From assembly GCA_947166105.1 (NCBI GenBank), contig CAMVCZ010000031.1:1-37585 (forward strand): 37,585 nucleotides of DNA, in the 5' to 3' direction. The notes under the pieces were generated by a model. That model did no database searches and was not told the origin of the DNA. It worked only from the letters and a program-made list of their open reading frames with translations. The translations under genes were made by a program, and so were the position numbers. Shown here one piece after another: positions 7,501 through 14,548 of this stretch. The DNA is from an uncultured Bacteroidales bacterium. GTDB lineage: Bacteria; Bacteroidota; Bacteroidia; Bacteroidales; F082. Position 1 is the first letter of the stretch. The number at the start of each line of letters is the position of its first letter.

Positions 7501-7930
7501 CGTCGGAAGCAAAATCATAGTCAGCGATCTTCTTGCAATAATCACTAAGCACTTCGTCGGATATGGTTAGGCCGTCAAGGACTACATCAGGTTTGAAAAG
7601 ACCTCCGTTATAGGCGAACACTTCATAATTCTTGCCTTGGAAGCCCGTGTTCATATAGCCGAAATACTTCTTCAGACGGTTGTAGAACGGTTGGTACTCG
7701 TCAAGCTCCTTCAACTTTTCCCATTGGTTGATGATGAGCATTATTGAATTGGGCGGCAACAATCCTCTATCCTCGGCGAAGAAGATAAAAAGCAGTCGGT
7801 CAAGGAGTTTCTGTGTCTTTTGGAACAACAGAATCTTATGCTCCGTGTCGTCGGTCGGATTGTTCTTCAAGATGTCATCAAACGTATGATTGGTGGGATG
7901 AGATGAATTTGTAACATTAGGCGGTAGCAA
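4589..7930 (-). CDS. Type IIG (Eco57I-like) restriction-modification protein, 5'-truncated, with embedded RAYT-like transposase domain
   Basis: 1113 codons read on the minus strand. Residues about 25-200 match the region just before the methylase domain in type IIG enzymes (LLFIFFAEDRGLLPPNS, then KRKKDGVFYTPQYI). SAM motif I, DPACGSGAF, is near residue 253 and CGNSLIDDP near 340. The N6-adenine methylase catalytic motif IV, NPPY, is at 600-603. The C-terminal third is a TaqI-type target-recognition domain (YFENFPIPI) and helical end. Residues about 366-592 are a foreign RAYT-like domain. The expected N-terminal nuclease portion is missing: the only start available is TTG at 7928-7930, an in-frame stop lies at 7955-7957, and the neighbouring gene's promoter occupies 7940-7947. 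So it is probably a restriction-dead remnant, although the methylase part could still work. At least four palindromic repeats lie within it, all in frame. Confidence 0.88.
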   Translation of the reverse strand: MLPPNVTNSSHPTNHTFDDILKNNPTDDTEHKILLFQKTQKLLDRLLFIFFAEDRGLLPPNSIMLIINQWEKLKELDEYQPFYNRLKKYFGYMNTGFQGKNYEVFAYNGGLFKPDVVLDGLTISDEVLSDYCKKIADYDFASDVDVNILGHIFENSLTEIEEITTRLSTMGHDPLAQPLQKRKKDGVFYTPQYITKYIVENTVGKLCREKKAELGIDESEYFTDKKRQVATKKALIQKLDAYRDWLLQISICDPACGSGAFLNAALNFLIAEHKLIDEMTAKVEGAAIVFPNVENSILENNLYGVDINEESVEIAKLSLWLRTAKPHRKLNSLNDNIKCGNSLIDDPAIAGDKAFCWEKEFPKVFREKQKRPWHITTAVHDSRTSDRMIEYDVRRLRDNGTRPYPEPMLLSEEEEIIITETVAKIVEEDKLNVLAYNICFDHMHLLLVCEEEEVPKIVGKIKSMTARAVNIAMGRTVPMTTTAAATRGHAPLTLPAASENLPDEELLATATRGHAPLTLPDDENLPAAKRGQTQCPLWTQKFGNTYIDSEEHLFNAIEYIRTNREHHDLPLLDVKYPRCVSIEEAFRPEYTDGFDVVIGNPPYVQLQTMGEMSDVYAHCGFQSYNKSADLYCLFTERGYNLLKPNGLQSFIMPNKWMLVSYGKELRSFMAKTDLQQILNFGDIQFFDDATIYVCIFVTRKSSKRNPEVLALSLNQKTYHGDFMSEVPSQLSPYPADIFGEAEWSIQPKAHFDILKKMQQGRALKDMPISINYGIKTGYNDAFFIDGATRNRLIAEDPKSADLIKPLLRGRDIQAWIPDWVDLYLINTHNGIKETGIEPIRIDDYPAIKKHLDQFYEKLAKRIDKGVTPYNLRNCDYIKEFSKPKIMYPNMTKYLPFIYDETGYFGNDKTFIITSQDDSFSLKSLVAILNSKMAKLWIRRHCPELGEDRREIRKVYFENFPIPIESGRYDRDSDNGACPVDPTGIFPSAGLPIGSIPAGLSQLADQMLSLHSQLQQKRQRFIHRLQENLGVQKITATLERFDEVDFKTVLAELKKQKISLTLTQQDEWEDYFTQYKADCNALTAQIIATYKEIDQMVYQLYDLTEDEIKVVEGE
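4986..5012. repeat. GTAG-headed palindrome, copy A
   Basis: GTAG at 4986-4989, three bases, then the perfect 20-base palindrome CAACGGGGCATGCCCCGTTG (4993-5012). On the coding (minus) strand it is read as D-N-G-A-C-P-V-D-P-T-G, a different frame from copies B and C. Confidence 0.85.
6373..6399. repeat. GTAG-headed palindrome, copy B
   Basis: GTAG at 6373-6376, GGT, then the perfect 20-base palindrome CAAGGGGGCATGCCCCCTTG (6380-6399). Read in the host gene as T-R-G-H-A-P-L-T-L-P. Confidence 0.88.
6448..6474. repeat. GTAG-headed palindrome, copy C
   Basis: GTAG at 6448-6451, GGT, then the same 20-base palindrome as copy B (6455-6474), exactly 75 bases away. The flanks (CCG before, TTGCTG after) also match, so B and C form a tandem duplication of about 75 bases. 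Confidence 0.88.
7406..7425. repeat. Degenerate palindrome, copy D
   Basis: CAATGGGTCATGCCCCATTG, one mismatched pair from a perfect palindrome and with the same GGG-CATG-CCC core as copies A-C. Read as S-T-M-G-H-D-P-L-A. A GTAG lies at 7393-7396, nine bases before the palindrome rather than three. Confidence 0.6.
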
Positions 7931-7939
7931 AAATTTCCC

Positions 7940-7947
7940 TACCTTTG
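7940..7947 (+). promoter_or_regulatory. -7 box TACCTTTG
   Basis: Bacteroidota-type TAnnTTTG element 16 bases before the thioesterase ATG at 7964. It lies inside what would have been the upstream coding part of the truncated restriction-modification gene. Confidence 0.75.
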
Positions 7948-7963
7948 CCGAAAATTAGAATTT

Positions 7964-8668
7964 ATGTACAGCCTGAATTACAAAGTGACCACCAGCACCT
8001 GCGACAGCGAGGGCAAACTCAAGCTGTTTTCTGCCCTCCAGATGATGCAGGACTGCTCGGAGATGTGGATCGACAGCGAACCGCAGGTGAAGGAATACTT
8101 CGCCCGCGAGAACATGGCGCAACTGTTGGCCTCAAGGCAGGTGGAGATCGTCAGAGTGCCCGATTTCAAGGAAGAACTGACGGTGACGACCTCGGTGTAT
8201 GGCATGAAGCCCATGTTCGGCTTCCGCAACACCTTCATCTATGATGCCGAAGGCAAGCCCTGCTACCGCACTTGGAGCATGGGCGCCTTTGTGGACAAAG
8301 CCAACGGCAAGCTGAAGCGCGTGGACGATGCCGTGGCCAACTCCCTGCTCATCGAGCCGCAATTGGAGATGAACTACAAAGACCGCCGCATCATCCTGCC
8401 GAAAGAAGGAGGCACAACCTTCGCGCCCATCCGTGTGATGCGCGCCGACATCGACTACAACCGCCACGTCAACAACGCCAACTACATCCGCATGGCGATG
8501 GAACTGCTGCCCGAGGACTTCGCCGTGAGGGGGCTTCGCGTGGAATATCGTGTGGCCGCCAAATTAGGCGACTGCCTCACCCCTACCCTTTTCGAGATGG
8601 AAAACGGCTTCGTCATTGCGCTTGCCATTGGTAGCGAGGCGAGTGCTATTGTGGAGTTCACGAAATGA
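7964..8668 (+). CDS. Acyl-ACP thioesterase
   Basis: A 234-aa cytosolic protein with a double hot-dog arrangement typical of bacterial acyl-ACP thioesterases. The N-terminal half starts YSLNYKVTTSTCDSEGKLKL. The second half contains RVMRADIDYNRHVNNANY, the conserved D-x-N-x-H-V-N-N-x-x-Y motif holding the catalytic Asn/His. It should release free fatty acids from acyl carrier protein and so set chain length or supply. The start follows a TACCTTTG promoter by 16 bases. It is divergent from the truncated restriction-modification gene. Confidence 0.9.
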   Translation: MYSLNYKVTTSTCDSEGKLKLFSALQMMQDCSEMWIDSEPQVKEYFARENMAQLLASRQVEIVRVPDFKEELTVTTSVYGMKPMFGFRNTFIYDAEGKPCYRTWSMGAFVDKANGKLKRVDDAVANSLLIEPQLEMNYKDRRIILPKEGGTTFAPIRVMRADIDYNRHVNNANYIRMAMELLPEDFAVRGLRVEYRVAAKLGDCLTPTLFEMENGFVIALAIGSEASAIVEFTK

Positions 8669-8670
8669 CT

Positions 8671-8738
8671 TTTTTGCCAAAGGGGAGGAAGCCGCTGGGC
8701 ATCAAGTTGAATTTATCTCGCTGCGCAAACAAGTGTGA
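8671..8738 (+). pseudogene. Short remnant of the FMN reductase gene
   Basis: TTTGCCAA...GAAGCCGC.GGGCATCAAGT matches bases 1403-1460 of the intact reductase gene (FAKGAEAAGHQVELVSLR) with scattered changes. It then jumps to the extreme 3' end, giving LRKQV and a stop. About 70 bases remain. It is immediately downstream of the thioesterase stop. Confidence 0.75.
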
Positions 8739-8766
8739 TTTACGCTTTTAAGGGATGAGACAATGT

Positions 8767-8812
8767 GCCGTCGCAAGGGTTTTCGTGCCTTTGCGGCGGC
8801 TTTTGTTTTCTG
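8767..8812 (+). terminator. Rho-independent-like terminator
   Basis: Arms GCCGTCGCAAGG (8767-8778) and CCTTTGCGGCGGC (8788-8800), then TTTTGTTTTC. It terminates the thioesterase transcript. The stem is similar to that at 4325-4357, the other site that follows a reductase remnant. Confidence 0.7.
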
Positions 8813-8829
8813 CATAGCGAGAAAAACCG

Positions 8830-8837
8830 TACTTTTG
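8830..8837 (+). promoter_or_regulatory. -7 box TACTTTTG
   Basis: TAnnTTTG element about 85 bases before the esterase ATG at 8923, giving a leader of roughly 80 bases. Confidence 0.75.
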
Positions 8838-8922
8838 CAGCCGTTTTCAGATAAAGCAACATGACAATTGTATCACACACAATAGGACATGGCGCATCAT
8901 AAGAACCGAAATCAAAGTAGTA

Positions 8923-10539
8923 ATGAAAAAAATTGTCTCTTTTTTCTTTCTGGCTTCGATGTGTCTGCTACTATTTACCCATCTCTTTGGTAACGGCAGC
9001 ACACCTGACCCTATCATGTTTAAGAACGGGGACAGTTTCCCCATCATTGATACCCCCACCGTTTTCAAAAGCACTATTGGAGATAGGGACTTCCTTGTGT
9101 TCATCGAGTACAGCGACAGCCTGAACATCAGAGGGCACTACATGTCTTTGGAGGAAACCATGACCGACACCCTTCCTTTCAAGCTGGAAGCCAAAGGTCA
9201 CAATGCGGTCCTTTATTACGAGGACCACGAGGAGATTTTCCGTCCTTGTGTCGAATTCATGGATGAGCGACAGGCCTATGGCTATGCTCAATTAAGTACA
9301 TTGGACACTACCATTTTCCGTTTTCAAATTCATGAGGCTCCGGCTTTTCAGGATTTCGGGAACAAACGTTATCAGGACACCTTGTTTGCGGTGGAGAAAA
9401 TCAGCGACATTTGCTACGCCAATTCCCCTGGCTTTTGGTCGGAAATAGACGACAATACCAAACCTATGGGCAAGATTCTCCGGGTAGTTGATGTCAGAAG
9501 AACAGTCCCGTTGGACCTCTGTCTTGACATTTTCAGGCCGCAAAACGACACATTAAAAAAACGTCCGTTGGTGATGTTGATTTACGGTGGCGCGTATTAT
9601 TTCGGGTCGAAAGACGATCCAAAAATCACCAATTGGTGCCGGCACCTCGCTTCGTTAGGTTATGTGACGGTTTCCATCGACCACAGGTTAGGTTTCTTTC
9701 CTGGCAAGGTAGGCATCGAACGGGCGGCTTACCGCGCGGTGCAGGATGCCCATGCTGCCATGCGTTTTTTGGTCTCGCATCATGAAGACTATGGCATCGA
9801 CACTTCCATGATCTTTGTGGGTGGCTCCAGTTCTGGAGCCGTCACCGCGCTCAGTCTCGCCTTCATGAACAATGAAGGCCGTCCTAAATACGCCCGCAAA
9901 GGCTTATTTCGTCCTGACCTCGGCGACATCGACACTTGCGGCAATGCCCTCCGTACCAAATTCCGCATCAGGGGCGTTGCCGAAATGTGGGGCGCCATGT
10001 CCGACACCTCCTTAATTCATGGACACGACATTTCGATATTGGCCTTCCATGGCGATGCCGACGACATCATGCCTTACGAATATGACCGTCCCTTTAGTGT
10101 CGCCAAACCATTTAACAGGCTGGCAGCCGACCCGATGTTCGGCGCATCGTGCATTGTCGACCGCGCCACCAAACTGGGGTATCACGCCCGTCTGGTCACT
10201 TTTGCCGGCTACAAACACATGCCACACGTAGACCCAAAAACTAAAGTCATTAACGACAATTTCTACGTCGTCCAAGACACGATGTCGGAGTTTTTCCACG
10301 ACATTATCGTGCCACAAAAACTCGAAATCGAGGGGGAAGACGGCCATTATTATGTGAGCCCTTGCCCTTTGAAGGCCAGCTGGATAGTCGAAGGGGGTGT
10401 CATCCTCTCCGCTGAAGACAATACCGTGGAAGTGGCATGGATCAAGAATGCGCCCCAACATAGCATCACGGTATCGGCTGTGTTGCCATACGGCGTCGGT
10501 CTTACTGAAAGAAAAGTTGAATTTTTACAAACCAAATAA
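8923..10539 (+). CDS. Secreted carboxylesterase-like alpha/beta hydrolase with PKD-like C-terminus
   Basis: A 538-aa protein with an N-terminal hydrophobic signal or anchor (KIVSFFFLASMCLLLFTHLFG). Residues about 25-170 are an uncharacterised beta-rich part. Residues about 180-450 are an esterase/lipase domain: YGGAYYFGS is the oxyanion-hole region, and GGSSSGA contains the G-x-S-x-G nucleophile Ser303. HGDADDIMPY probably carries the acid, and His is in YKHMPH. Residues about 455-538 (SWIVEGGVIL..., VEVAWIKNAPQHSITV) resemble a PKD-like domain of Bacteroidota secreted proteins. The substrate is unknown. The glycosyltransferase follows 17 bases after the stop, probably in the same transcript. 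Confidence 0.85.
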   Translation: MKKIVSFFFLASMCLLLFTHLFGNGSTPDPIMFKNGDSFPIIDTPTVFKSTIGDRDFLVFIEYSDSLNIRGHYMSLEETMTDTLPFKLEAKGHNAVLYYEDHEEIFRPCVEFMDERQAYGYAQLSTLDTTIFRFQIHEAPAFQDFGNKRYQDTLFAVEKISDICYANSPGFWSEIDDNTKPMGKILRVVDVRRTVPLDLCLDIFRPQNDTLKKRPLVMLIYGGAYYFGSKDDPKITNWCRHLASLGYVTVSIDHRLGFFPGKVGIERAAYRAVQDAHAAMRFLVSHHEDYGIDTSMIFVGGSSSGAVTALSLAFMNNEGRPKYARKGLFRPDLGDIDTCGNALRTKFRIRGVAEMWGAMSDTSLIHGHDISILAFHGDADDIMPYEYDRPFSVAKPFNRLAADPMFGASCIVDRATKLGYHARLVTFAGYKHMPHVDPKTKVINDNFYVVQDTMSEFFHDIIVPQKLEIEGEDGHYYVSPCPLKASWIVEGGVILSAEDNTVEVAWIKNAPQHSITVSAVLPYGVGLTERKVEFLQTK

Positions 10540-10556
10540 ACCCAAAATACCCTTTT

Positions 10557-11765
10557 ATGAAAATCCTCTTCGTCATAGACATTTTAGATACCCACAACAA
10601 CGGAACAAGCATCTCGGCACAGCGTTTTGCCAAGGAACTGGAGCGGCGTGGACATGAGGTGCGAGTATTATGTGCTAACCCTCAGGAGACGGATGAAAAA
10701 GGCGTGGCATTGCCAGTGGAAGTGACAGGGAAATACAATGTACCGGAATTTATAGTACCTTTGTTTGACTCGCTGATCAAGAAACATGGTTTCGCATACG
10801 GTGATTTTCTGCCCAGGTCAAGACCTATCATCCGTGAGGCGGTAGAGTGGGCAGATGTTGTACATTCCTATTTCCCTTTCCCGCTTGATATAGTGGCAAG
10901 CAATTATGCGGCAAAGATTGGGAAACCCAACACAGGGGCATTCCATGTCCAGCCCGAAAACATAACGATGTCATTGCATTGTGGGAAAGTGCAATGGGTA
11001 CAAAATATGATTTACCGGCTTTTCCGTAACACGTTTTACTACAAGTATCGCCATATCCATGTGCCGTCTGCCTTTATGGGGCGTATGCTTGAGGAGAGAA
11101 ATTACAAGGCGAAGATTCACGTCATCAGCAACGGCATACAGGATGCGTTCATGGAGGCTGGGGAAAACAAGATTGACAACGGCAGGCCGCCCAAGTTGCC
11201 GGAATACCAAGACAAGATTGTGATTATGATGGTTGGACGTCTTGCGAAGGAAAAACGACAAGATGTCATCATCAATGCAGTGAATTACTCAAAATACGCC
11301 GACAGAATACAGTTGGTTTTTGCCGGAAAGGGGCCGCAATATGAAAAATACGTGAAACTGGGCGAAAAGCTTGCCAATCCACCGCAATTTCTGTATGTCA
11401 AACAGGAAGAATTGATAAAACTGCTTCTCCAGTGCGACTTGTATGTACATGCCAGCGACATGGAGAGCGAGGCTATCTCGTGCATTGAGGCTTTCGCCAC
11501 GGGACTGGTGCCTGTCATCGCCAACAGCGAACTCTCAGCCACGCGGCAGTTTGCGTTGGATGACCGGTCGCTGTTCCTGCCGGGTAACCCGAAAGACCTC
11601 GCCCGTGCCATCGACTACTGGCTCGACAACCCGAAAGAGCGTGAAAACATGGAAAAAACCTACGTCAAGGCTGCCAAAAAGTACAGTCTGTCCATTTCCG
11701 TGCGCAAGTTCGAGGAGATGCTGAACGAGGAAATCGAGGAGCAGAAGTGTAATAGTCGCTGTTAA
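10557..11765 (+). CDS. Glycosyltransferase, GT4 family (GT-B fold)
   Basis: A 402-aa protein. The N-terminal Rossmann half begins MKILFVIDILDTHNNGTSIS with FAKELERRGHEVRVL. The C-terminal half has VGRLAKEKRQDVIINA, LVFAGKGPQ and the donor-binding DMESEAISCIEAFATGLVPV (an E-x7-E type motif). It should transfer a sugar from a nucleotide-sugar to a lipid or glycan acceptor at the inner face of the membrane. Acceptor and sugar cannot be told. No other glycan genes adjoin it, which is unusual for this family; its only close partner is the upstream secreted esterase. Confidence 0.9.
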   Translation: MKILFVIDILDTHNNGTSISAQRFAKELERRGHEVRVLCANPQETDEKGVALPVEVTGKYNVPEFIVPLFDSLIKKHGFAYGDFLPRSRPIIREAVEWADVVHSYFPFPLDIVASNYAAKIGKPNTGAFHVQPENITMSLHCGKVQWVQNMIYRLFRNTFYYKYRHIHVPSAFMGRMLEERNYKAKIHVISNGIQDAFMEAGENKIDNGRPPKLPEYQDKIVIMMVGRLAKEKRQDVIINAVNYSKYADRIQLVFAGKGPQYEKYVKLGEKLANPPQFLYVKQEELIKLLLQCDLYVHASDMESEAISCIEAFATGLVPVIANSELSATRQFALDDRSLFLPGNPKDLARAIDYWLDNPKERENMEKTYVKAAKKYSLSISVRKFEEMLNEEIEEQKCNSRC

Positions 11766-11792
11766 AGATACTGTTTTTATTAGGATTATTTG

Positions 11793-11800
11793 TAATTTTG
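11793..11800 (+). promoter_or_regulatory. -7 box TAATTTTG
   Basis: TAnnTTTG element 19 bases before the GTG start at 11820 of the His-rich gene. Confidence 0.7.
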
Positions 11801-11819
11801 CCTCCGAAACATTGTTGAT

Positions 11820-12254
11820 GTGAGAAAAACGCTATCCATAGTGATGTTGCTGATGGCCAACATAATCCTGTTGGCTCACGCGGCAGTGCCCCACCATCAT
11901 CACGACAAGGTGGCGGTGGCCATCGTGCATTATTGGGAAGAAGGCGAGGCGCATCACCATTCGCACAATAGCGAGACGCACCACCACGACGGCACCGAAG
12001 ACTGTTTCCTGACCGAAGCCCTCGAAGAGGCCTTGGTGAAGGACGCTTTCGGCGAGATTGAACCACTTCTTAGTGCGCCTCAGCTTCCCTTGCTGCAACT
12101 TTTCAATTGGGAAGCCATCGTGTCCGATGCCGCACCCGCCGTTGAGGCGTTGCAGTATCTGCGGCATCCGTTCCGACAAAAGCCTTATCTGACAAACGTT
12201 TACCATGCTTTTGTCGCGAACCAGTTTGGATTTCGCGCACCTCCTTTTTGCTGA
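11820..12254 (+). CDS. Small exported histidine-rich protein
   Basis: A 144-aa protein starting at GTG, with a signal peptide (LSIVMLLMANIILLAHA). Immediately after it is PHHHHDK, then further clusters EAHHHSHN and ETHHHDGTEDC. The C-terminal half is not His-rich and ends GFRAPPFC. The layout (hydrophobic leader then PHHHH) resembles a Bacteroidota family of short uncharacterised proteins, possibly DUF6769-like. The His clusters suggest binding of Zn, Ni, Cu or Co in the envelope, which is inference. The start is set by a TAATTTTG promoter 19 bases upstream. Confidence 0.75.
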   Translation: MRKTLSIVMLLMANIILLAHAAVPHHHHDKVAVAIVHYWEEGEAHHHSHNSETHHHDGTEDCFLTEALEEALVKDAFGEIEPLLSAPQLPLLQLFNWEAIVSDAAPAVEALQYLRHPFRQKPYLTNVYHAFVANQFGFRAPPFC

Positions 12255-12267
12255 GTTTTGAAGTAAT

Positions 12268-12330
12268 CCTGTTCCTCGGGACAGGTTTTCCGCTGTGTAG
12301 TCACCACAGCGGCTAAATCATTTTTTTACA
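12268..12330 (+). terminator. Two tandem hairpins, the second followed by a T run
   Basis: Hairpin 1 pairs CCTGT (12268-12272) with ACAGG (12281-12285). Hairpin 2 pairs CCGCTGTG (12290-12297) with CACAGCGG (12305-12312), then CTAAATCATTTTTTT. It sits between the His-rich gene and the EamA gene. It may be a simple terminator, or an attenuator, because I see no clear promoter box between it and the EamA start. Confidence 0.6.
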
Positions 12331-12348
12331 ACTTTAAAATTCAGAAAG

Positions 12349-13221
12349 ATGAAAACCACAAACAACTCCATCTTTTTCGCCATCCTAGCGGCGGCACTGT
12401 ATGCCATCAGCACGCCCGTCTCGAAGCTGCTGTTGCAGAACGTGCCGCCCACGATGGTGGCGGCATTCCTCTATCTCGGCGCGGGCCTCGGCATGGGCAT
12501 GATGATGCTCGTGCGACGTAGAGTCAGCAAGACCGTCAAGGAAGAACGGCTGACCCGTTCCGATGTGCCTTACGCTGCGGCGATGGTCGCCCTTGACATT
12601 GCCGCGCCCATCCTAATGATGTACGGCTTGCGCATCAACTCGGCGGCCAACACCGCGCTGCTCAACAACTTCGAGATTGTGGCCACCGCCCTCATCGCCC
12701 TGCTGTTTTTCCGCGAAAAAGTCAGCGGGCGGCTTTGGGCAGCCATCGCCTTGGTGACGGTGGCCAGCATCCTGCTCTCGTTGGACGGCACGTCCGCCTC
12801 GGAGGCTTTGCGGTTCTCGAAAGGCTCGCTGTTGGTACTTGGCGCCACCATCTGTTGGGGCTTGGAGAACAACTGCACCCGTCGCATCGCCGACAAGGAC
12901 CCGATGCTGATTGTCACGGTGAAGGGCTTCGGTTCGGGCTTGGGAGCCTTGTGCATCGCCTTGTCGTTGGGCGAGGCGTTCCCCGCGTGGAAGCATTTGG
13001 CCATTCTCCTGTTGCTCGGCTATGTGGCCTACGGGCTGAGCATCTTCTTCTACACCCTTGCCCAGCGCGGCATCGGCGCGGCCAAAACGAGCACCTACTA
13101 TGCTTTGGCGCCGTTCATCGGGGCGTTCCTCTCGGTGGTCGTCCTTGGCGAGCCTATCAGCTGGGTGTTCATTGTTGCCACGCTCGTCATGGCGGCGGGA
13201 TGCTGGCTGGCGGGGAGGTGA
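12349..13221 (+). CDS. EamA-family (DMT) transporter
   Basis: A 290-aa integral membrane protein with about ten hydrophobic segments in two EamA repeats. Repeat 1 runs from FFAILAAALYAISTPVSKLLL to LLSLDG, and repeat 2 from GSLLVLGATICWGLENNCTR to the C-terminus. The closing motif A-P-F-I-G-A-F-L-S-V-V-V-L-G-E is characteristic. It is a drug/metabolite exporter of unknown substrate. A fragment matching its last 110 bases is found at 15437-15545. A good AGAAAG ribosome-binding stretch precedes the ATG. Confidence 0.9.
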   Translation: MKTTNNSIFFAILAAALYAISTPVSKLLLQNVPPTMVAAFLYLGAGLGMGMMMLVRRRVSKTVKEERLTRSDVPYAAAMVALDIAAPILMMYGLRINSAANTALLNNFEIVATALIALLFFREKVSGRLWAAIALVTVASILLSLDGTSASEALRFSKGSLLVLGATICWGLENNCTRRIADKDPMLIVTVKGFGSGLGALCIALSLGEAFPAWKHLAILLLLGYVAYGLSIFFYTLAQRGIGAAKTSTYYALAPFIGAFLSVVVLGEPISWVFIVATLVMAAGCWLAGR

Positions 13222-13254
13222 GGGAAGGATCTCATGTTGCCCATCGTCTTTCTA

Positions 13255-14373
13255 TCAGACGTGCGCTGCGGGGTCGGGCATGCCCATGTAGGCGTACTCG
13301 TAGATCATGTCGCCCTTAGCTTCGCGGGTCTCGCCGCCGGCGGGGGTGAAGCGGACGCCGCCTTTGGCGTAGTAGCGGCAGTATTGCATGCGCATGCCGA
13401 TGGCGTCGTAACGGCGCTTCAGCTCTTCACCGGCCATCTCGTACATATCCCAAAACTCAAGCTGATCTTCCCACACAACATCAAACTCGGCACGCGAGCC
13501 GTCGGCGTTGGTGAAGACGTAGTGGCTCTCCTTTGGGAACTCGCGGCCCTGGTGCACCTCGGGTTCCAGACGGGTCTTGAGTTCGAAGTGACCGTCGGTC
13601 ATGAAGACCACCTTGCCGGTCTTGTTGTCCATCAGTCCGAACATGGGCAGCTGCTTGTAGCCGTACTGGCGGGCGGCGACGAAGTCGTAGATGTAGATGG
13701 TGTAGAGGTCGGTGTACATGCGTCCCCACAGCCAGTGGTGGTAGAGGGCGAAGTGCATCGTGTTCATCCACTGGTGGTCGTGGTAGCCGAGGCCCTTCAC
13801 CTCGTGCCACTCGCCGTCGTAGAAGAGACGGCCGCTGACCTGGTTCTTGGGCACGGCGAGGTCGGTGTGATAGAACTCGTCGTTGTCGCCGAAGGCCAGC
13901 AGCGAGGTGCCCTGGCGGAAGGGCTCGGTGAGGGCGTCGTAGTGCAGGTCGAGGCCTACGCCGTGGATAGGCTCGAAGTGCAGGTCGTAGTGCTTGAAGT
14001 CACCGCGGCACCAGTGGGGACCCACCTTGGTGTCGCATTGCTCGCGGCTGAAGGTGCCCTCCTCGGCGGGGTAGACGATGTCGTCGCGGAACTCCTTGCC
14101 TTCAGGACTCTTGACGTAGATGTTCACGTGGGGCGAGTCGACCGTCTTGTTCATACCGTTCATCGATTTTGGGCGGTAGCCGACCATAAACTTGGTGCCG
14201 TCGTCCATCGTGCCGTCGAAGTACCACACCTCGCTGCCCACCTCCTCGGTGTGCGTGCGGCGTCCGTCTTCCCATTTCTCCACTTTGTCGGGGTTGATAC
14301 CGAGACGTTTGAAATCCTCGGGTTGGTCCATCAGTCGTGCGCGGAGCACTTTTGCTTTGTTTGTGTTTTCCAT
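13255..14373 (-). CDS. Lipocalin-like / CrtC-AttH-like protein
   Basis: A 372-aa protein without an evident signal peptide. The middle (YDLHFEPIHGVGLDLHYD; EVKGLGYHDHQWMN; HWLWGRMYTDLYTIYIYD) resembles the two-lipocalin-domain CrtC/AttH family (hydroxyneurosporene synthase-like, lipocalin_9). HDHQW and WLWGR are the most conserved points. In Bacteroidota these proteins are of unknown function and are not tied to carotenoids; no carotenoid gene is nearby. I chose the ATG at 14371-14373 (MENTNKAK) because a TACTTTTG promoter lies at 14436-14429, placing the transcript start near 14422 and ruling out the ATG at 14424. The AraC gene is divergent and is a likely regulator. Confidence 0.75.
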   Translation of the reverse strand: MENTNKAKVLRARLMDQPEDFKRLGINPDKVEKWEDGRRTHTEEVGSEVWYFDGTMDDGTKFMVGYRPKSMNGMNKTVDSPHVNIYVKSPEGKEFRDDIVYPAEEGTFSREQCDTKVGPHWCRGDFKHYDLHFEPIHGVGLDLHYDALTEPFRQGTSLLAFGDNDEFYHTDLAVPKNQVSGRLFYDGEWHEVKGLGYHDHQWMNTMHFALYHHWLWGRMYTDLYTIYIYDFVAARQYGYKQLPMFGLMDNKTGKVVFMTDGHFELKTRLEPEVHQGREFPKESHYVFTNADGSRAEFDVVWEDQLEFWDMYEMAGEELKRRYDAIGMRMQYCRYYAKGGVRFTPAGGETREAKGDMIYEYAYMGMPDPAAHV

Positions 14374-14428
14374 AACTTGTTGTATTTTAATGTTAAACTT
14401 AAATTGATTTCCCTTTGTTTTCACAATG

Positions 14429-14436
14429 CAAAAGTA
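14429..14436 (-). promoter_or_regulatory. -7 box TACTTTTG (minus strand)
   Basis: Read on the minus strand; drives the lipocalin-like gene and fixes its start at 14373. Confidence 0.75.
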
Positions 14437-14548
14437 CTACCATAAAATGACCTAAAATACGACTATCCGATGCAAAAATGTCCATTTTCTACGAAGTGCA
14501 TATACTAACGGCAGAGATGATGCGTTATAATAATATAATACATAAAGT

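Noticed and set aside
13234..14445. A 403-codon open frame on the plus strand with hydrophobic composition
   Set aside because: It lies wholly over the minus-strand lipocalin-like gene, which has conserved motifs and a promoter. The plus-strand protein is V/A/H/L-rich, as expected of an antisense shadow.
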